Origin: an uncultured Lachnospiraceae bacterium
GTDB lineage: Bacteria; Bacillota; Clostridia; Lachnospirales; Lachnospiraceae
Assembly: GCA_910580005.1 (NCBI GenBank)
Contig: CAJTXH010000064.1
Location: forward strand, 1-15,458
Direction: 5' to 3'
DNA: 15,458 nt
Shown: positions 6,511 to 13,944 of the stretch, piece after piece
Numbering within the stretch: position 1 is the stretch's first letter
Layout: each line of letters starts with the position of its first letter
Translations under genes and position numbers: made by a program
Notes under the pieces: model-generated
Databases searched by the model: none
The model's input: only the letters and a program-made list of their open reading frames with translations
Told to the model about the DNA's origin: nothing

Positions 6511-7692
6511 ATGGACACTATATTACGATGCTCAGGCTATCTGCCTGCAACAACATATATACACAATACATTTATTGAAAATTACATGCTTACTGCTAAT
6601 GGAAGCTATGTAAAAGTTTATATATATCTTTCAAAATGTATCCAGACAGGTGAAAATAACTTGTCCATTTCCTCGCTTGCTGATAAAATGGACAATACAG
6701 AAAAAGATATTTTAAGGGCTCTTAACTACTGGGATAAAAATAACCTTATACGTTTAATAAAAAACGGAAACAATGGCGAGATAACAGGAATCGAGATACT
6801 AAACCCTGATGGCATGGAAAATCCCCCGGATACCAGTGCACCAGCCAGAAATTCCAGGAAAACAGGAAAACACGAAGCAGCAGAAACTATGGATCCGGTG
6901 CCGGATACACCTGCCGCCAAAGAAAACACTGCTAATAAAACCCCTGGCAAAGCCCCTGTTGCAGACAGCCCAGCAACGGGCCGCCAGGAAAAACATATTG
7001 ACATAAAAATCACCGCAGCCCAGACAAAAAGGCTTGCTGATGATGAAGAATTTATATGGACAAGCCGGGTAATAGAAAGTTATATAAACAGACCGCTTAA
7101 CCCTGGAGAAATACAGCTTGTTTCCTATTTGTACGATAACCTTGGCTTTTCACCAGAGTTGCTGCTATACTTGTATGAATATTGCATCTCGCTTGGCAAA
7201 ACAAGTGTAAACTACATACAAGCTGTTGCCCTTTCCTGGGATGAACAGAATATAAAAACCCCTGAAGATGCTAAAAATGCATCTTCCAATTACAAATCTA
7301 CATACACAGCCATATCCAAGGCATTTGCCCTTGGACGCCCACTTGCAATTGTTGAAAAACAGTATGCCAGCCGGTGGCTTGATGAATGGCATATGGATCT
7401 TGCTGTTGTACTTGATGCATGCAGCCGCACTATGCTAAAACTACACAAAGCAGATTTTAAATATACAGAAGGAATCCTTGACAACTGGCATAAAAATAAT
7501 ATACATACACTACAGGATGTCGGAAAAGCTGATGAAACCTATGCCAAGAAAAAAACTGGAGCACAGGGTAAAAAACAAAAGGACAGCAAACAAGTAAACC
7601 GCCAGGATAAAAACCAGTTCAATAAATTCCAGCAGCGGGAAACTTCACAGGCAGAAGTTGACGAACTTGAAAAGAAACTTTTAGCCCATTAA
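6511..7692 (+). CDS. DnaD-domain primosome protein with two DnaD C-terminal domains
   Basis: Probable replication-initiation/restart protein that helps load the replicative helicase (DnaD/DnaB_2 superfamily). The 393-residue product has an N-terminal winged-helix-like region (about 15-100, including SYVKVYIYLSKC and ISSLADKMDNTEKDILRALNYW); a Pro/Ala/Thr-rich, probably disordered linker (101-162); and two DnaD-like helical domains, about 177-255 and 275-340. Each domain ends in the family's Tyr-Ile/Trp motif: VNYIQAVALSWDEQNIKTPEDA, and FKYTEGILDNWHKNNIHTLQDV. A basic, Gln/Lys-rich tail follows. I chose ATG 6511: homology begins there, whereas the longer reading from 6436 overlaps murC. AGGAGG at 6491 is 14 nt away, unusually far, so the start carries some doubt. 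The loader ATPase gene follows 25 nt downstream. Confidence 0.88.
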   Translation: MDTILRCSGYLPATTYIHNTFIENYMLTANGSYVKVYIYLSKCIQTGENNLSISSLADKMDNTEKDILRALNYWDKNNLIRLIKNGNNGEITGIEILNPDGMENPPDTSAPARNSRKTGKHEAAETMDPVPDTPAAKENTANKTPGKAPVADSPATGRQEKHIDIKITAAQTKRLADDEEFIWTSRVIESYINRPLNPGEIQLVSYLYDNLGFSPELLLYLYEYCISLGKTSVNYIQAVALSWDEQNIKTPEDAKNASSNYKSTYTAISKAFALGRPLAIVEKQYASRWLDEWHMDLAVVLDACSRTMLKLHKADFKYTEGILDNWHKNNIHTLQDVGKADETYAKKKTGAQGKKQKDSKQVNRQDKNQFNKFQQRETSQAEVDELEKKLLAH

Positions 7693-7717
7693 CTTAATAC
7701 TTTCCAGGAGGCTACAT

Positions 7718-8713
7718 ATGGGAATTTCCAATGCACAATACATGGATATTATGTACCAGTATGACCAGATACGTCTTAAAAACCACCATTTATCAGAAAA
7801 AAGATATACAGAAGTTTGTGAAAAAATTCCTGAAATACAACAAATACAGGAAGAACTTGTAAAACTTTCAGCAGATTATGCACGTTTACAGCTTCTTGGC
7901 ACAGATGGCGCCATACAGCCGCCCACAGATTATTTTAACAAGAAGAAAGAACTCCAGGAAAAGAAAGCACAGCTCTTGACCAGAAACGGTTATCCGGCAG
8001 ATTACCTTGCCCCTGTATATAACTGTAAATCCTGTAAAGATACAGGATATATAGGAAGCACGCCCTGCAGCTGCCTTAAACAGCATAAAACAGCCATGCT
8101 TTATAAAAATTCCAATCTTATGGAAGTCCTTGAATCTGAAAATTTTAATACATTTTCAGAAAATTATTATAACGATACCGAAGTCAATGAAAACCTTTCA
8201 CTTACACCAAGGCAGAATATTATTAAAATAAAAGAAATCTGCCTTGATTACACTAGGCATTTTGATGAGATTTATAAAAACATTATTTTTTACGGCCCTA
8301 CAGGTGTGGGCAAAACTTTTATGACACATTGCATAGCCAAGGCACTGCTTGACACATCTCACACTGTTATTTACCTTACAGCACTACAGCTATTTGATAT
8401 ATTAGAGAAAAACAAATTTGGCAAAAATAATATACCAGAATACAGTGGGCAGGTTTCATATATATTAGAAAGCGAACTTCTTATTATAGATGACCTTGGC
8501 ACAGAACTTGCTAACAGCTTTACCTCTTCACAGCTCTACTACCTTATAGAAGAAAGACATTTAAAAAGGAAAGCAGTTATTATTTCAACAAACCTTCCTT
8601 TTAAAGAACTGCGTGACAGATATAGTGAACGTATTTTTTCACGCTTTACAGGATATTATAATTTCTATATGATAGCAGGGGATGATATACGTATTAAAAT
8701 AGCACTTTCCTGA
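7718..8713 (+). CDS. DnaC/DnaI-type AAA+ helicase loader
   Basis: ATPase of the DnaC/DnaI/IstB group, expected to load replicative helicase onto DNA together with the DnaD-domain protein encoded just upstream. The 331 residues comprise an N-terminal helical helicase-binding region (about 1-95); a four-cysteine cluster, C103-x2-C106-x10-C117-x-C119, that probably binds zinc as in DnaI; and a C-terminal AAA+ module. Walker A is GPTGVGKT (193-200), Walker B LLIIDDLGTE (254-263), sensor 1 STN (290-292), and a candidate arginine finger is in RYSERIFSRF (301-310). An ideal AGGAGG lies 6 nt before the ATG. An IstB transposition helper is unlikely: there is no transposase nearby, the Cys cluster is present, and the partner is a DnaD-domain gene. 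Confidence 0.9.
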   Translation: MGISNAQYMDIMYQYDQIRLKNHHLSEKRYTEVCEKIPEIQQIQEELVKLSADYARLQLLGTDGAIQPPTDYFNKKKELQEKKAQLLTRNGYPADYLAPVYNCKSCKDTGYIGSTPCSCLKQHKTAMLYKNSNLMEVLESENFNTFSENYYNDTEVNENLSLTPRQNIIKIKEICLDYTRHFDEIYKNIIFYGPTGVGKTFMTHCIAKALLDTSHTVIYLTALQLFDILEKNKFGKNNIPEYSGQVSYILESELLIIDDLGTELANSFTSSQLYYLIEERHLKRKAVIISTNLPFKELRDRYSERIFSRFTGYYNFYMIAGDDIRIKIALS

Positions 8714-8772
8714 TAAAGTTTTATTATTGCAGCATTTTTATTGTTAATAATACATTATGGAGGACATTTTAT

Positions 8773-9945
8773 ATGAAACGACATGACAAACTTGCAGAAA
8801 CAATACCATATGGCTCTCTTGGCATCCTTACACTTGAAAGCAGCCGCAGCATGGGTGAAAAAGTCAATGACTATATTGTTGGCTGGAGGGCTAAAAGAGC
8901 TAAACGCCATGCTGCTGCATCCAGCTTCGCAGGCTACAATAAAGAGTCATTTATGATTGACTGTGCATGCCCCCGCTTTGGTTCTGGTGAAGCAAAGGGG
9001 ATTATACGTGAATCTGTCAGGGGGGATGACCTTTACATACTTGTAGATGTATGTAATTACAGCCTTACATACACTGTATGCGGACATACAAACCATATGT
9101 CACCTGATGACCACTACCAGGACCTTAAACGTATTATAGCCGCTGTAGGCGGCAAAGCAAGAAGAATTACTGTAATTATGCCATTTCTTTATGAAAGCCG
9201 CCAGCACCGCAGAAGCGCAAGAGAATCACTGGACTGTGCGCTTGCACTTCAGGAGCTTACACAGATGGGCGTAGAAAGTATTATTACATTTGATGCACAT
9301 GACCCAAGGGTACAGAATGCAATACCCCTTAAAAGCTTTGAGACAGTACAGCCAACATACCAGTTCATTAAAGCATTGCTTAAAAATGTGCCTGATTTAA
9401 AAGTTGATACAGAACATCTTATGGTTATAAGCCCGGATGAGGGTGCAATGAGCCGTGCAGTATACTATGCCAATGTACTTGGGATTGATATAGGCATGTT
9501 CTATAAACGCCGTGACTATAGCAAAATAGTTGACGGGCGCAACCCAATTATTGCACATGAATTTCTTGGTTCAGACCTAAAAGGCAAAGATGTAATAATA
9601 ATTGATGATATGATTTCGTCTGGTGAAAGCATGATAGATGTTGCAACAGAACTAAAACACCGTAAAGCAAACCGTATATTTGTTGCTGCGACGTTCGGGC
9701 TGTTTACAAACGGCATGGAAAAGTTTGATGAAGCATATAAAAAAGGCTTAATTGACAATATCCTTACTACAAACCTTGTATACCAGCCTGAAGAAGTCCT
9801 TTCACGCAACTATTATATAAATGTGGATATGAGTAAATATGTTGCGCTCCTTATTGACACTTTAAACCATGACCAGTCAATAAGTGAACTCTTAAACCCT
9901 GCGGAACGTATACATGATGTACTAAAGAAATATGGCAAAATATAA
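8773..9945 (+). CDS. prs: Ribose-phosphate pyrophosphokinase (PRPP synthetase), long divergent form
   Basis: Makes PRPP from ribose-5-phosphate and ATP, the precursor for purines, pyrimidines, NAD, histidine and tryptophan. Family features are ESVRGDDLYIL (80-90), the ATP-site PFLYESRQHRR (137-147; classic form PYxxYARQDRK), ITFDAHDPRVQ (171-181), YKRRD (244-248) in the catalytic loop, and the PRPP loop DVIIIDDMISSGESM (273-287). At 390 residues it is about 75 longer than the classic ~315-residue enzyme. There is extra sequence near the N-terminus and after strand 90-95 (NYSLTYTVCGHTNHMSPDDH), and the PRPP loop reads ISSGES rather than the usual IDTGGT-like form. A good GGAGG precedes the ATG by 9 nt. 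It is probably the last gene of the murC operon, 59 nt after the loader gene. Activity is inferred. Confidence 0.9.
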   Translation: MKRHDKLAETIPYGSLGILTLESSRSMGEKVNDYIVGWRAKRAKRHAAASSFAGYNKESFMIDCACPRFGSGEAKGIIRESVRGDDLYILVDVCNYSLTYTVCGHTNHMSPDDHYQDLKRIIAAVGGKARRITVIMPFLYESRQHRRSARESLDCALALQELTQMGVESIITFDAHDPRVQNAIPLKSFETVQPTYQFIKALLKNVPDLKVDTEHLMVISPDEGAMSRAVYYANVLGIDIGMFYKRRDYSKIVDGRNPIIAHEFLGSDLKGKDVIIIDDMISSGESMIDVATELKHRKANRIFVAATFGLFTNGMEKFDEAYKKGLIDNILTTNLVYQPEEVLSRNYYINVDMSKYVALLIDTLNHDQSISELLNPAERIHDVLKKYGKI

Positions 9946-9957
9946 TTTATCTTTTAT

Positions 9958-10140
9958 TTAGATAGAGTTTTTCAAATTAATAAATCGTTCATATTTAGGA
10001 CAAAATCCGAACACAATTACAATATATAATGTATTTATACTTACAGATAAGGTAATACTGATAAATGCTAGTAACAGTCTGGCATATTTGAAAAGCTTAT
10101 TGACTAATGTTTGAAATAGATTCTTTTTCATTTTTTTCAT
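9958..10140 (-). CDS. Possible 60-residue membrane peptide
   Basis: A small ORF, convergent with prs and ending 12 nt from its stop. The product starts MKKMKKNLFQ and has a basic N-terminus, then a hydrophobic stretch (about 22-46) that could span the membrane, then a short polar tail with one Cys (FGFCPKYERF). GGAG lies about 4 nt before the ATG. No promoter is evident, the sequence is very A/T-rich, and such an ORF could arise by chance. I do not recognise a family and it does not match the AgrD pattern. Confidence 0.22.
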   Translation of the reverse strand: MKKMKKNLFQTLVNKLFKYARLLLAFISITLSVSINTLYIVIVFGFCPKYERFINLKNSI

Positions 10141-10143
10141 TTG

Positions 10144-10173
10144 GCTCCACAGTAGCTCCCTCTGCTGTGGGGC
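10144..10173 (+). other. Strong hairpin downstream of prs
   Basis: A 12-bp stem (10144-10155 with 10162-10173) around the loop CTCCCT. Two pairs are T·G and would be G·U in plus-strand RNA but A·C mismatches on the minus strand, so the structure favours transcripts reading out of prs. T-rich sequence (CCTTTCTTTTT) follows only after several bases, so it may be a weak terminator or an mRNA 3'-end structure. Confidence 0.45.
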
Positions 10174-10196
10174 AACTCCTTTCTTTTTGGTTTCCT

Positions 10197-10219
10197 CATT
10201 TATTTTAAAAAAATAAATG
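10197..10219. repeat. A/T inverted repeat in the prs-ileS gap
   Basis: CATTTATTTT (10197-10206) and AAAATAAATG (10210-10219) form a perfect 10-bp inverted repeat with a 3-nt spacer. A run of eight T residues (10230-10237) follows shortly after. It is nearly all A/T, so its meaning is uncertain. Confidence 0.35.
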
Positions 10220-10248
10220 TGGCAGCCAATTTTTTTTGCTTAAAAACA

Positions 10249-10298
10249 CCAGTTATCCCTTGCTGGCGTCCATCCGTCTGCCTGCAAGGGATAACTGG
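10249..10298. terminator. Bidirectional terminator between prs and ileS
   Basis: A perfect 15-bp stem CCAGTTATCCCTTGC (10249-10263) with its complement (10284-10298), extended by GGC/GCC past one mismatch. On the plus strand it is followed by AAATTTTTTTAT, ending prs transcripts. On the minus strand it begins 31 nt after the ileS stop and is followed by TGTTTTTAAG, ending ileS transcripts. This placement between convergent genes is typical of a shared terminator. Confidence 0.88.
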
Positions 10299-10328
10299 AA
10301 ATTTTTTTATATTTTAGCAAAGGGTTAT

Positions 10329-13300
10329 TTATAATTTTTGAACACCAAGTGTTACTTTCTCACCATTTATATTCCATTCTTTTGTAAACCCTTCTGCTAG
10401 CCCGTATACAGTTTCATTGGCAAGGACTTCTGATTTAATTGTATCCTCATTATTCTTTACAATTTGTGTAATTTTATCATTGTCCTTTACACTGGCACGT
10501 ATATGGTCCATAACCTCAAAACCTGCATCTTTACGCATTGTTTGTATTTTACTTATAATTTCACGCACAAAACCTTCCTCAATTAACTCTGGTGTAAGGT
10601 TTGTATCAAGCACTACAGTAATCCCGTGGTCTGTAGCAGATATATAACCTTCTATCTGTGCCGCTTCAATTAAAAGGTCATCCTTTGCAAGTGCCTCTTC
10701 ACTTCCATTAACAGTAATTACAAGCTGCCCTGTGATGTTTATCTCCTGCATTGCCTTCTGCCCGTCAATATTTGAAAGTATCTCTTTTACTGCATTTATA
10801 TCCTTGCCAAATCTGCGCCCAAGTGTTTTAAGCTGTGGCTTAAAGCTGTATGTTGTAAGTGTGCTGACATCATCTTTAAGTATTGCTTCTTTAACATTAA
10901 GTTCATCTTTTATTATATCCAGATAAAACTCTGAAAGATTTGCACCAGCTTTTATAAACATCTTGCTTATTGGCTGGCGGTTTTTGATATTGGCAGTATT
11001 CCTGCATGAGCGTCCTATAACAACTGCTTCAAGCACTGTTTCCATATCCTCTTCAAGCTTTTTGTCTATAACTTCTTCACAAACTGCCGGGAAGTCACAG
11101 AGATGTATGCTTTCAGGTGCATTTTTGTCTGTACTGCACACAAGGTTGCGGTAAATTTCTTCTGTCATAAAAGGAACCATAGGCGCTGCTGCCTTAGAAA
11201 TTGTCACAAGTGCTGTATAAAGTGTCATATATGCATTAATCTTATCCTGCTCCATTCCCTTTGCCCAGAAACGCTCACGGCAGCGCCTTACATACCAGTT
11301 ACTCATTTCATCCGTAAATTTCTGCAGAGCCTTAGCTGTTTCTGGTATACGGTAAGCATCCAGGTTCTCATCAGCTTCTTTTACTGTGCTGTTAAGGCGT
11401 GAGAGCAGCCATTTATCAATAACTGCAAGTTTATCATATTCAAGTTTGTATTTTGTAGCATCAAAACCATCTATATTAGCATAAAGCACAAAGAAAGCAT
11501 ATGTGTTCCAGAGAGTGCCCATAAATTTGCGCTGCCCCTCCTGTACTGCTTTCCCATGGAAACGGTTAGGAAGCCAAGGTGCACTGTTTACATAGAAATA
11601 CCAGCGGATTGCATCTGCACCATAAGTTTCAAGTGCCTCAAACGGGTCAATTGCATTTCCTTTTGATTTGCTCATCTTCTGCCCGTTTTCATCTTGCACA
11701 TGCCCAAGTACAATAACATTTTCATAAGGTGCTTTATTAAATAATAATGTTGATTCTGCCATAAGTGAGTAGAACCATCCCCTCGTCTGGTCTACAGCCT
11801 CTGAAATAAACTGTGCCGGGAACTGCTGCTCAAACAAATCCTTATTTTCAAATGGGTAATGGTGCTGTGCAAATGGCATTGCACCTGAGTCAAACCAGCA
11901 GTCAATAACTTCTGGTACACGCTTCATAATACCGCCACAGTCTGGGCATTTAAATACCACCTCATCAATATAAGGCCTGTGCAGCTCCCTTTTTGCATCA
12001 TCAGGACAGCCACTTCTCTCTGCAAGTTCAGCCCTGCTTCCCACAGCATCCTGTAAACCGCAGCTCTCACACTCCCAGATATTAAGTGGTGTGCCCCAGT
12101 AACGGTTACGTGAAATGCCCCAGTCCTGTATATTTTCAAGCCAGTTGCCAAAACGCCCTGTACCAATGGACCCAGGAATCCAGTTTACTGTATTGTTATT
12201 ACGTACAAGGTCATCCTTAACCTCTGTCATCTTTATAAACCATGATTCACGTGCATAGTAAATCAGTGGTGTGTCACATCTCCAGCAATGAGGATAATCA
12301 TGTTCAAATTTAGGCGCTGCAAAAAGCTGCCCACGCTTGTCAAGGTCTTTAAGAACCTCAGGGTCTGCCTTCTTGACAAAAAGCCCTGCAAATGGTGTTT
12401 CCTGCGTCATCTCGCCCTTTTCATCTACAAACTGTACAAATGGAAGATTGTATTTGCGCCCTACATTAGCATCATCTTCACCAAATGCTGGTGCAATATG
12501 GACAATTCCTGTACCATCTGTCATTGTAACATAAGAATCACATGTTACAAAAAATCCTTCTTTATGCTGTTTGTCTGCCAATTCCTTTGCACACCCATAC
12601 AAAGGCTCATACTTTTTATACTCAAGGTCTTTTCCTGTATAAGTCCCAAGTATTTCATATGCCTTTTTGCCTTCTTCATCCACAAGGCGTGAAAGCACAG
12701 TATCAAGCAGCTCCTGTGCCATATAATATGTGAAGCCGTCTGCTGCTTTTACCTTGCAATAAGTTTCATCAGGGTTTACACAAAGCCCTACATTAGATGG
12801 AAGTGTCCAAGGTGTAGTAGTCCATGCAAGAAAATATGCATCCTCGTCTGCAACCTTAAAACGCACTATTGCAGAACGTTCCTTAACAAGCTTGTATCCC
12901 TGTGCAACTTCCTGTGATGAAAGCGGCGTCCCACATCTTGGACAGTATGGCACAATCTTAAAACCTTTATATAAAAGCTTTTTATTCCAGATTTCCTTTA
13001 AAGCCCACCACTCAGATTCAATAAAGTTATCATCATATGTTACATATGGGTCATCCATATCTGCCCAGAAACCAACAGTACCTGAAAAGTCCTCCCACAT
13101 GCCTTTATATTTCCAGACAGACTCCCTGCACTTTTTAATAAAAGGCTCCATACCATACTCTTCTATCTGCTCTTTGCCATTAAGCCCCAAAAGCTTTTCA
13201 ACTTCAAGCTCTACAGGAAGCCCATGTGTATCCCATCCTGCCTTACGTGGTACCATATAACCCTTCATAGTCTTATAACGTGGTATCATATCCTTAATAA

Positions 13301-13487
13301 CACGTGTAAGCACATGGCCTATATGTGGTTTTCCATTAGCAGTAGGAGGCCCGTCATAAAATGTATATACAGGACATCCTTCCCTTGCTTTCATTGACTT
13401 TTCAAAAATCTTCTGGTTACGCCAGAATTTTCCAATATTTTTTTCACGTGCTACAAAATTTAAATCAGTTGAAACTTTCTCATACAT
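10329..13487 (-). CDS. ileS: Isoleucyl-tRNA synthetase, type 2 (eukaryote-like) lineage
   Basis: Charges tRNA-Ile with isoleucine and edits valine; cytoplasmic class I synthetase of 1052 residues. The HIGH motif is in ANGKPHIGHVL (50-60) and KMSKS at 604-608. The CP1 editing domain shows TTTPWTLPSN (223-232) and GTGIVHIAPAFGEDD (325-339). Cysteine pairs CPRC (182-185), CWRC (401-404), CESC (473-476) and CPDC (514-517) are probable zinc sites. The sequence around WDTHGLPVELEVEKLLG and DMDDPYVTYDDNFIESEWWALKEIW resembles eukaryotic and MupA-like enzymes, not the E. coli/B. subtilis type, and the C-terminus lacks the type 1 zinc finger. ATG 13485-13487 follows AAAGGAAG by 8 nt. A T-box leader shows control by uncharged tRNA-Ile. 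Confidence 0.97.
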   Translation of the reverse strand: MYEKVSTDLNFVAREKNIGKFWRNQKIFEKSMKAREGCPVYTFYDGPPTANGKPHIGHVLTRVIKDMIPRYKTMKGYMVPRKAGWDTHGLPVELEVEKLLGLNGKEQIEEYGMEPFIKKCRESVWKYKGMWEDFSGTVGFWADMDDPYVTYDDNFIESEWWALKEIWNKKLLYKGFKIVPYCPRCGTPLSSQEVAQGYKLVKERSAIVRFKVADEDAYFLAWTTTPWTLPSNVGLCVNPDETYCKVKAADGFTYYMAQELLDTVLSRLVDEEGKKAYEILGTYTGKDLEYKKYEPLYGCAKELADKQHKEGFFVTCDSYVTMTDGTGIVHIAPAFGEDDANVGRKYNLPFVQFVDEKGEMTQETPFAGLFVKKADPEVLKDLDKRGQLFAAPKFEHDYPHCWRCDTPLIYYARESWFIKMTEVKDDLVRNNNTVNWIPGSIGTGRFGNWLENIQDWGISRNRYWGTPLNIWECESCGLQDAVGSRAELAERSGCPDDAKRELHRPYIDEVVFKCPDCGGIMKRVPEVIDCWFDSGAMPFAQHHYPFENKDLFEQQFPAQFISEAVDQTRGWFYSLMAESTLLFNKAPYENVIVLGHVQDENGQKMSKSKGNAIDPFEALETYGADAIRWYFYVNSAPWLPNRFHGKAVQEGQRKFMGTLWNTYAFFVLYANIDGFDATKYKLEYDKLAVIDKWLLSRLNSTVKEADENLDAYRIPETAKALQKFTDEMSNWYVRRCRERFWAKGMEQDKINAYMTLYTALVTISKAAAPMVPFMTEEIYRNLVCSTDKNAPESIHLCDFPAVCEEVIDKKLEEDMETVLEAVVIGRSCRNTANIKNRQPISKMFIKAGANLSEFYLDIIKDELNVKEAILKDDVSTLTTYSFKPQLKTLGRRFGKDINAVKEILSNIDGQKAMQEINITGQLVITVNGSEEALAKDDLLIEAAQIEGYISATDHGITVVLDTNLTPELIEEGFVREIISKIQTMRKDAGFEVMDHIRASVKDNDKITQIVKNNEDTIKSEVLANETVYGLAEGFTKEWNINGEKVTLGVQKL

Positions 13488-13548
13488 AAATATAACTTCC
13501 TTTCTAAATAATAATTAAAATAGAATAGGACGAAGTTTCCTGTAAAGT

Positions 13549-13584
13549 AAAAAAGCTTCCACCCTGCATAAACAGGATGAAAGC
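13549..13584 (-). terminator. T-box terminator hairpin upstream of ileS
   Basis: Read on the minus strand: GCTTTCATCCTG, loop TTTATG, CAGGGTGGAAGC, then TTTTTT. The 12-bp stem includes two G·U pairs. It lies 61 nt before the ileS start. Its 5' strand (13573-13584) overlaps the 3' strand of the proposed antiterminator (13570-13581), so the two structures exclude each other, as a transcriptional T-box needs. Confidence 0.85.
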
Positions 13585-13880
13585 CGGAACATTCATAACC
13601 ACCTATTCTGCTGTACGTGGACATAACAATGCCCAGATACATGACCTGTATAACGGCAGGAACCGGCGGAGTGTACTAACAGCAGCAAATGCCAGGTGTA
13701 GCATATGCTTGTGCTTTCCACAAGCAACTCAGGAGTGATATCCTTTCTTTGTTCTAAAGCATAATGCTTATGCACCTGGTTCACACTATCCCAGGCTCAC
13801 TGTGGCTTCCCATAAGAAAGGCCGCTTCTGCAATACGGATATGCAGATACGTCTCCATCACAGTCTTTAAATATTTATAT
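13549..13880 (-). promoter_or_regulatory. T-box riboswitch (tRNA-Ile) controlling ileS
   Basis: Leader of about 390 nt between promoter and ileS. Stem I has a K-turn-like TGATGGAGACG (13850-13860), a distal arm CCTGG/CCAGG with GTGTGAACC between and after, and the helix CCTTTCTT/AAGAAAGG (13814-13821, 13742-13749). Directly below that helix is the specifier region GATATCACTCCTGAGT, where the codon AUC (13737-13739) specifies isoleucine. A hairpin GCTTGTG/CACAAGC follows, then a long-range helix CTGCTGT/ACAGCAG up to the T-box. The antiterminator is GAATAGG (13602-13608) with CCTGTTT (13570-13576), and ATGAA (13592-13596) with TTCAT (13577-13581). The bulge between begins TGGT (13598-13601), which pairs with the ACCA end of a tRNA having A73, as tRNA-Ile does. 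Uncharged tRNA-Ile would stabilise this and allow readthrough. The T-box sequence itself departs from the usual AGGGTGGNACCGCG. Confidence 0.9.
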
Positions 13881-13886
13881 AGACAT

Positions 13887-13915
13887 ATTTTAGTATGGTT
13901 CATATACTTTGTCAA
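13887..13915 (-). promoter_or_regulatory. Sigma-A promoter of the ileS T-box leader
   Basis: On the minus strand a perfect TTGACA (13910-13915) is 17 nt from TAAAAT (13887-13892). Transcription would start near 13880, immediately before the stem I sequences. Confidence 0.88.
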
Positions 13916-13944
13916 GATAAAAATAAAACCGGTCACGTCCGTTT

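Noticed and set aside
7718..8713. The loader ATPase as an IstB-like transposition protein, i.e. a mobile element.
   Set aside because: There is no IstA transposase or terminal repeats nearby, and the Cys cluster and the DnaD-domain neighbour favour a DnaC/DnaI role.
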